Shown here in pieces: positions 61,085-64,000 of a stretch of DNA of 64,000 bases. Made by a program: the position numbers and the translations under genes. The stretch spans positions 3,505,731 to 3,569,730 of the forward strand of contig OX438758.1 in the NCBI GenBank assembly GCA_949316235.1. The letters run 5' to 3'. Every line of letters begins with the position of its first letter. Position 1 is the first letter of the stretch. Under the pieces are notes generated by a model. The model had not been told where the DNA came from, ran no database searches, and saw only the letters and a list, made by a program, of their open reading frames with translations. Origin of the DNA: Oegoconia quadripuncta. Its lineage: Eukaryota; Arthropoda; Insecta; Lepidoptera; Autostichidae.

Positions 61085-61640
61085 CTCAGCTTGTGCATAT
61101 TTTTCAATCAATCAATCAAATACTCTTTATTGCACAATTAACAAAAGCTATACATATAGAATACAGCGTACATCATTAATCGCACAAAAAGGCGGCCTTA
61201 TCGCTAACAGCGATCACTTCCACGCAAACCTTAGGGTAAAGATACAAGCTACCAGTAGATGAGATTTGCACTAATAGTAGCAATACGGGTGTATATTATA
61301 GTTGGTAATTATTATATAACGTAAAGATAAAAACACATAAACCAAGCCTACAAACTATAACTAGATAATTTAACTGCCTTAAAACATATAATATACTATT
61401 GACTACATAACACTTATAAATATATATATATATACATAAAATTAATAAATACATGCCATTTGTTTGCTCAGAAATAACTTAGAAATCATATTGACAACCA
61501 CGGAGAAGATAAGAGGACTTCCAATGATTTTTTTTTTTTAATAAGCGAAGTGCGCTTCGTCTTGCGCTTTGAAGACGTTTGACGATTGATGGAGCGCGGC
61601 GAATTGACTCCGGGAGAGAGTTCCAAAGGCGTACAGCTTA
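61085..61640 (-). pseudogene. CR1-type LINE C-terminus and 3' UTR
   Basis: The minus strand reads LWNSLPESIRRAPSIVKRLQ and SARRSALR (61545-61630), the ARLWNSLP.SIR.A.S...F.. signature of CR1-like LINEs. The 3' UTR follows (GGCGGCCTTATCGCTAACAG antisense, AATACTCTTTATTGCACAAT) with a TTGA-type terminal repeat at 61085-61115. 5'-truncated. Confidence 0.8.
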
Positions 61641-61930
61641 TAGCGTAAATGACTGACTATAAGATTTGGATAAATTTTTGGGGCACGTAAGAATTTTTCT
61701 TTACTCTACCAAAATTCTTAGACGTAAAACAGCTAACCCCAATATTAAGTCTCAGCCATAATTTACAAGCTAAGACAACTCCATCCGTCCCCCGATTGTC
61801 TCGATACAATCTCCGGAATATTTATGGCCTTGCCGTGGAGCTGCAAGACCGATGGTTGTAGAACGTGCGTGATGTCGGCATGTGTGATCAATGGACTTTG
61901 TAAATTGGATGCTTGTTAGAGTCACACTTC
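61641..61930. other. No gene recognised
   Basis: Possible upstream remains of the same LINE, too decayed to read. Confidence 0.35.
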
Positions 61931-62442
61931 ATTTCAGGGTTGTAATTCATAAAGTTTTTAAAAGAATTGGAAGAACTGTTGATCTTTATTGTAAGTAACA
62001 CAATTTATCTTTTCTCTATAATAGATTAAATGCTAAAGTAAACATGTTATCCCTTAGCTATTATAAATGTAAGAACATTCTCCAGGCAGCCCTACAAATT
62101 AGGTCCTACGAAGATACAGAGTAGTTATTAGGTAGTTGTATTGAAATAAAAATCAGGTTGTTAGTTATTAAATAGCTTCATTTATCTATAATTTTATTAG
62201 TGCATAAATTATTTACATGAAACTGTAGATTTATATTATTTATCTGTTAGTGGTTATTTTTAAGTTTAAAATATTATATTGTGCTTTTTTCTACCTATAA
62301 CATAGGAATACCTATTTCAGGCACTCGTGTTTACATACCTATGTAAGTTATTCTATGTGATTTAAATTTTGTTACTACTATGTTTGTTTGTTACTTAAGT
62401 ATTTCAATAATTAAAAAAAATTGTGAATTACAACCCTGAAAT
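61931..62442. mobile_element. Candidate DNA element with 19-bp inverted ends
   Basis: ATTTCAGGGTTGTAATTCA (61931) and TGAATTACAACCCTGAAAT (ending 62442) are perfect inverted repeats about 500 bp apart. The interior is AT-rich with no open frame. CAGGG ends are seen in hAT elements, but I find no 8-bp duplication. Confidence 0.55.
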
Positions 62443-62844
62443 TCGATAGTGACGAGCATTCGCTTAATCTTCCACGTTCGTTGTGAACAACTATTCCTAG
62501 TCCTTGTTTTATCATATCACATGTGTACAGATTTTTTTTAAACCGAAAAAATATTTTGTGACTGTTTGACAATATTTTCGTATTTCAACAGGAAGCCACT
62601 AAAATGATTTGTGAGGCACAACCATTAACGAACTGAGATATTTTCTCTCACTGAATGTATTATTGTTAAGTTTGATGTTAGCTGGAATTACTGTACAAAT
62701 GATGGTTGCCACCAAATAGGACGAAGAAAGTATAGTCTGCTTATTGTAATACCTACCTTCAGTGAAAAATAGGGTCCTTCTGTAACAGGGGTCAAGTATC
62801 AAGAAACACTCGTGGTTCAATAACATTCGCTATTCATTATCGAT
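62443..62844. other. No gene recognised
   Basis: AT-rich intergenic DNA. Confidence 0.4.
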
Positions 62845-63115
62845 GTCTGTCATGATCAGTCCGTGGACAGGTGACCAAGAGGCGGCATTATAAACTGAGT
62901 GGTTCCTTGCTTCGGGGGGATTAAATAGTCGGTCCCGGCGACTTTCAATTGAATCCAGTCGTTAAGCCAAGTCCGGTACGCCATGTACGGGGCGGTTAAA
63001 AAATTGACCGTCAGGTGACCACTAGCTTGACTCAAGTCCACCAATCCGCACGGTTCCAGCGTGGAGCATTATGAGGCTGTGCCCGATAGTGGGGACCAGT
63101 AAAACTGTAGGTGAT
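62845..63115 (+). repeat. 5S-like SINE, copy with most of the body
   Basis: TGATCAGTCCGTGGACAGGT and GACC (C-box region), GCTTCGGGGGGATTAAATAG, TCGGTCCCGGCGACTTTCAA, GTCGTTAAGCCAAGTCC and CAGTAAAACTGTAGG. The 5S-like head is more diverged than at 28145. Confidence 0.7.
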
Positions 63116-63354
63116 TATCAAGGAGCGTGTAACGCGTATGAGCACGCTCTATATTTTTTCACTCCGTGCCTCTATTTGATATATTGGCTCATTTTCAATT
63201 TGTCAGCATAGCGGAGAATATTGTCCCAAATAAAGTATTCTCTTGTCTAAAATATTGTGTGGTCGTAATAATACATGTCCATACCCGACATAAATAGGAA
63301 CTACAATAATATTGTGCGTATTTCTCATGCTTAGTAACAGAAACAATATAATAC
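63116..63354. other. No gene recognised
   Basis: AT-rich intergenic DNA. Confidence 0.4.
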
Positions 63355-63480
63355 AATACGAATACTCTTTATTGCGCAAAATAATTTACAATAATTTTTG
63401 ATGATAACAATATTATAAAACACAATTAGCCGGTCTTATCATTAAAAGCGATCTCTTGCAGACAACCTACAGCTATGGGA
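63355..63480 (-). repeat. CR1-like LINE 3' UTR
   Basis: AATACTCTTTATTGCGCAAA, GCCGGTCTTATCATTAAAAG and GATCTCTTGCAGACAACC. Confidence 0.75.
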
Positions 63481-64000
63481 CAGAAACTTGCTTAGGCGAA
63501 TCTTACGCGGCCAGTGGCATTGAGTATGGACGGAGACGGCGACGAAGTAGATTATGCAGGTCCCGGTGCGTTCTTATTTCCAGAAGTGTCACGCGGCCGT
63601 CTTATACTGGTAACTCGTATCGTCGACTGTACCTAGGGTGTATACGGTTGAGTTCTCACAGCTATACCGACGTAATGACATCTTTGGAACTTTAAGGCCT
63701 CGTTTATGGAGACACGGTTACGTTACGCGTCGCGTACTGTGGTCTATTTATACATACGTCATGTCTTGTTTCACGCGCTTGTTTGATATATCATCTGTGA
63801 TACCGATGTAAGACGTACCAGTCAGTTCCATTATTTAAGATTTTGTTTGACATTAACTTTATAATTATACTTATAGGAATTGTAGGTGTATTTCGCCAAT
63901 TATGGTTGTTGTTATTTCTAATTATTATATTTTTTTCTCTGTCTGTAATGCTTACTTGCTTGTAGCTAATAATATTATAGTGTATGGTAACTTCTGACGT
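63481..64000. other. No gene recognised
   Basis: The first half is GC-richer (ACGCGGCCAGTGGCATTGAG, TTACGCGTCGCGTACTGTGG), the rest AT-rich. The 79-codon frame at 63456-63695 has a skewed R/S/Y composition and no known match. Confidence 0.4.

Overview
The window is a piece of a repeat-rich, AT-rich insect genome, almost certainly from a moth or butterfly. The evidence is the transposon content: Lep1-type non-autonomous Helitrons ending in a GC hairpin plus CTAGT, many dead RTE/BovB-type reverse transcriptase fragments, non-LTR 3' ends with GATTTT-type tails, and several tRNA-derived SINE families. I cannot name the species. I recognise no host protein-coding gene, no true tRNA or rRNA gene and no bacterial or viral block. 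Most short open frames are repeats read in one of six frames.

Layout. 1-10.7 kb: SINE-A copies (including a tail-to-tail inverted pair), a GGTGTCGA-ended MITE, LINE-X 3' fragments, a 300-bp palindromic MITE, and a Lep1-like Helitron split by a LINE fragment and a SINE. 10.9-13.6 kb: a broken OTU-protease-like reading frame followed by a 231-bp inverted repeat with no difference I could find between its arms, then a SINE nested in a LINE 3' UTR. 13.9-20.5 kb: SINE-B copies, a mariner transposase scrap, and decayed RTE and Jockey-like LINEs. 20.5-28.7 kb: three kinds of inverted-repeat MITE, a 5'-truncated Jockey element with a 9-bp target-site duplication, and a TA-flanked MITE containing a 5S-rRNA-like SINE. 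28.7-41.3 kb: scattered SINEs and RTE remnants, a 500-bp long-TIR element and quiet AT-rich DNA.

41.3-47.5 kb holds the best-preserved element: a full-length non-LTR retrotransposon (42069-47402) with both frames intact. It has a DUF4780-like ORF1 and an endonuclease/RT/RNase H/zinc-knuckle ORF2, the frames overlap as TAATG, and a perfect 15-bp target-site duplication flanks it. It landed inside the 3' UTR of an older LINE-X copy. 48.4-54.4 kb holds a long TG microsatellite, an unclassified 70-bp repeat and more SINEs. 55.0-58.3 kb, minus strand, is a second near-intact LINE with a single 984-residue EN-RT frame of CR1/L2 type and a candidate 14-bp duplication. 58.5-64 kb returns to SINE, MITE and LINE fragments.

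Functionally, the two intact LINEs are the only likely protein producers. The SINEs and the 3'-only LINE fragments look like passengers mobilised in trans by LINE machinery, and the MITEs like passengers of DNA transposases not encoded here. The nested insertions give a relative order of events. Family names for repeats (SINE-A, SINE-B, LINE-X) are labels made for this report.
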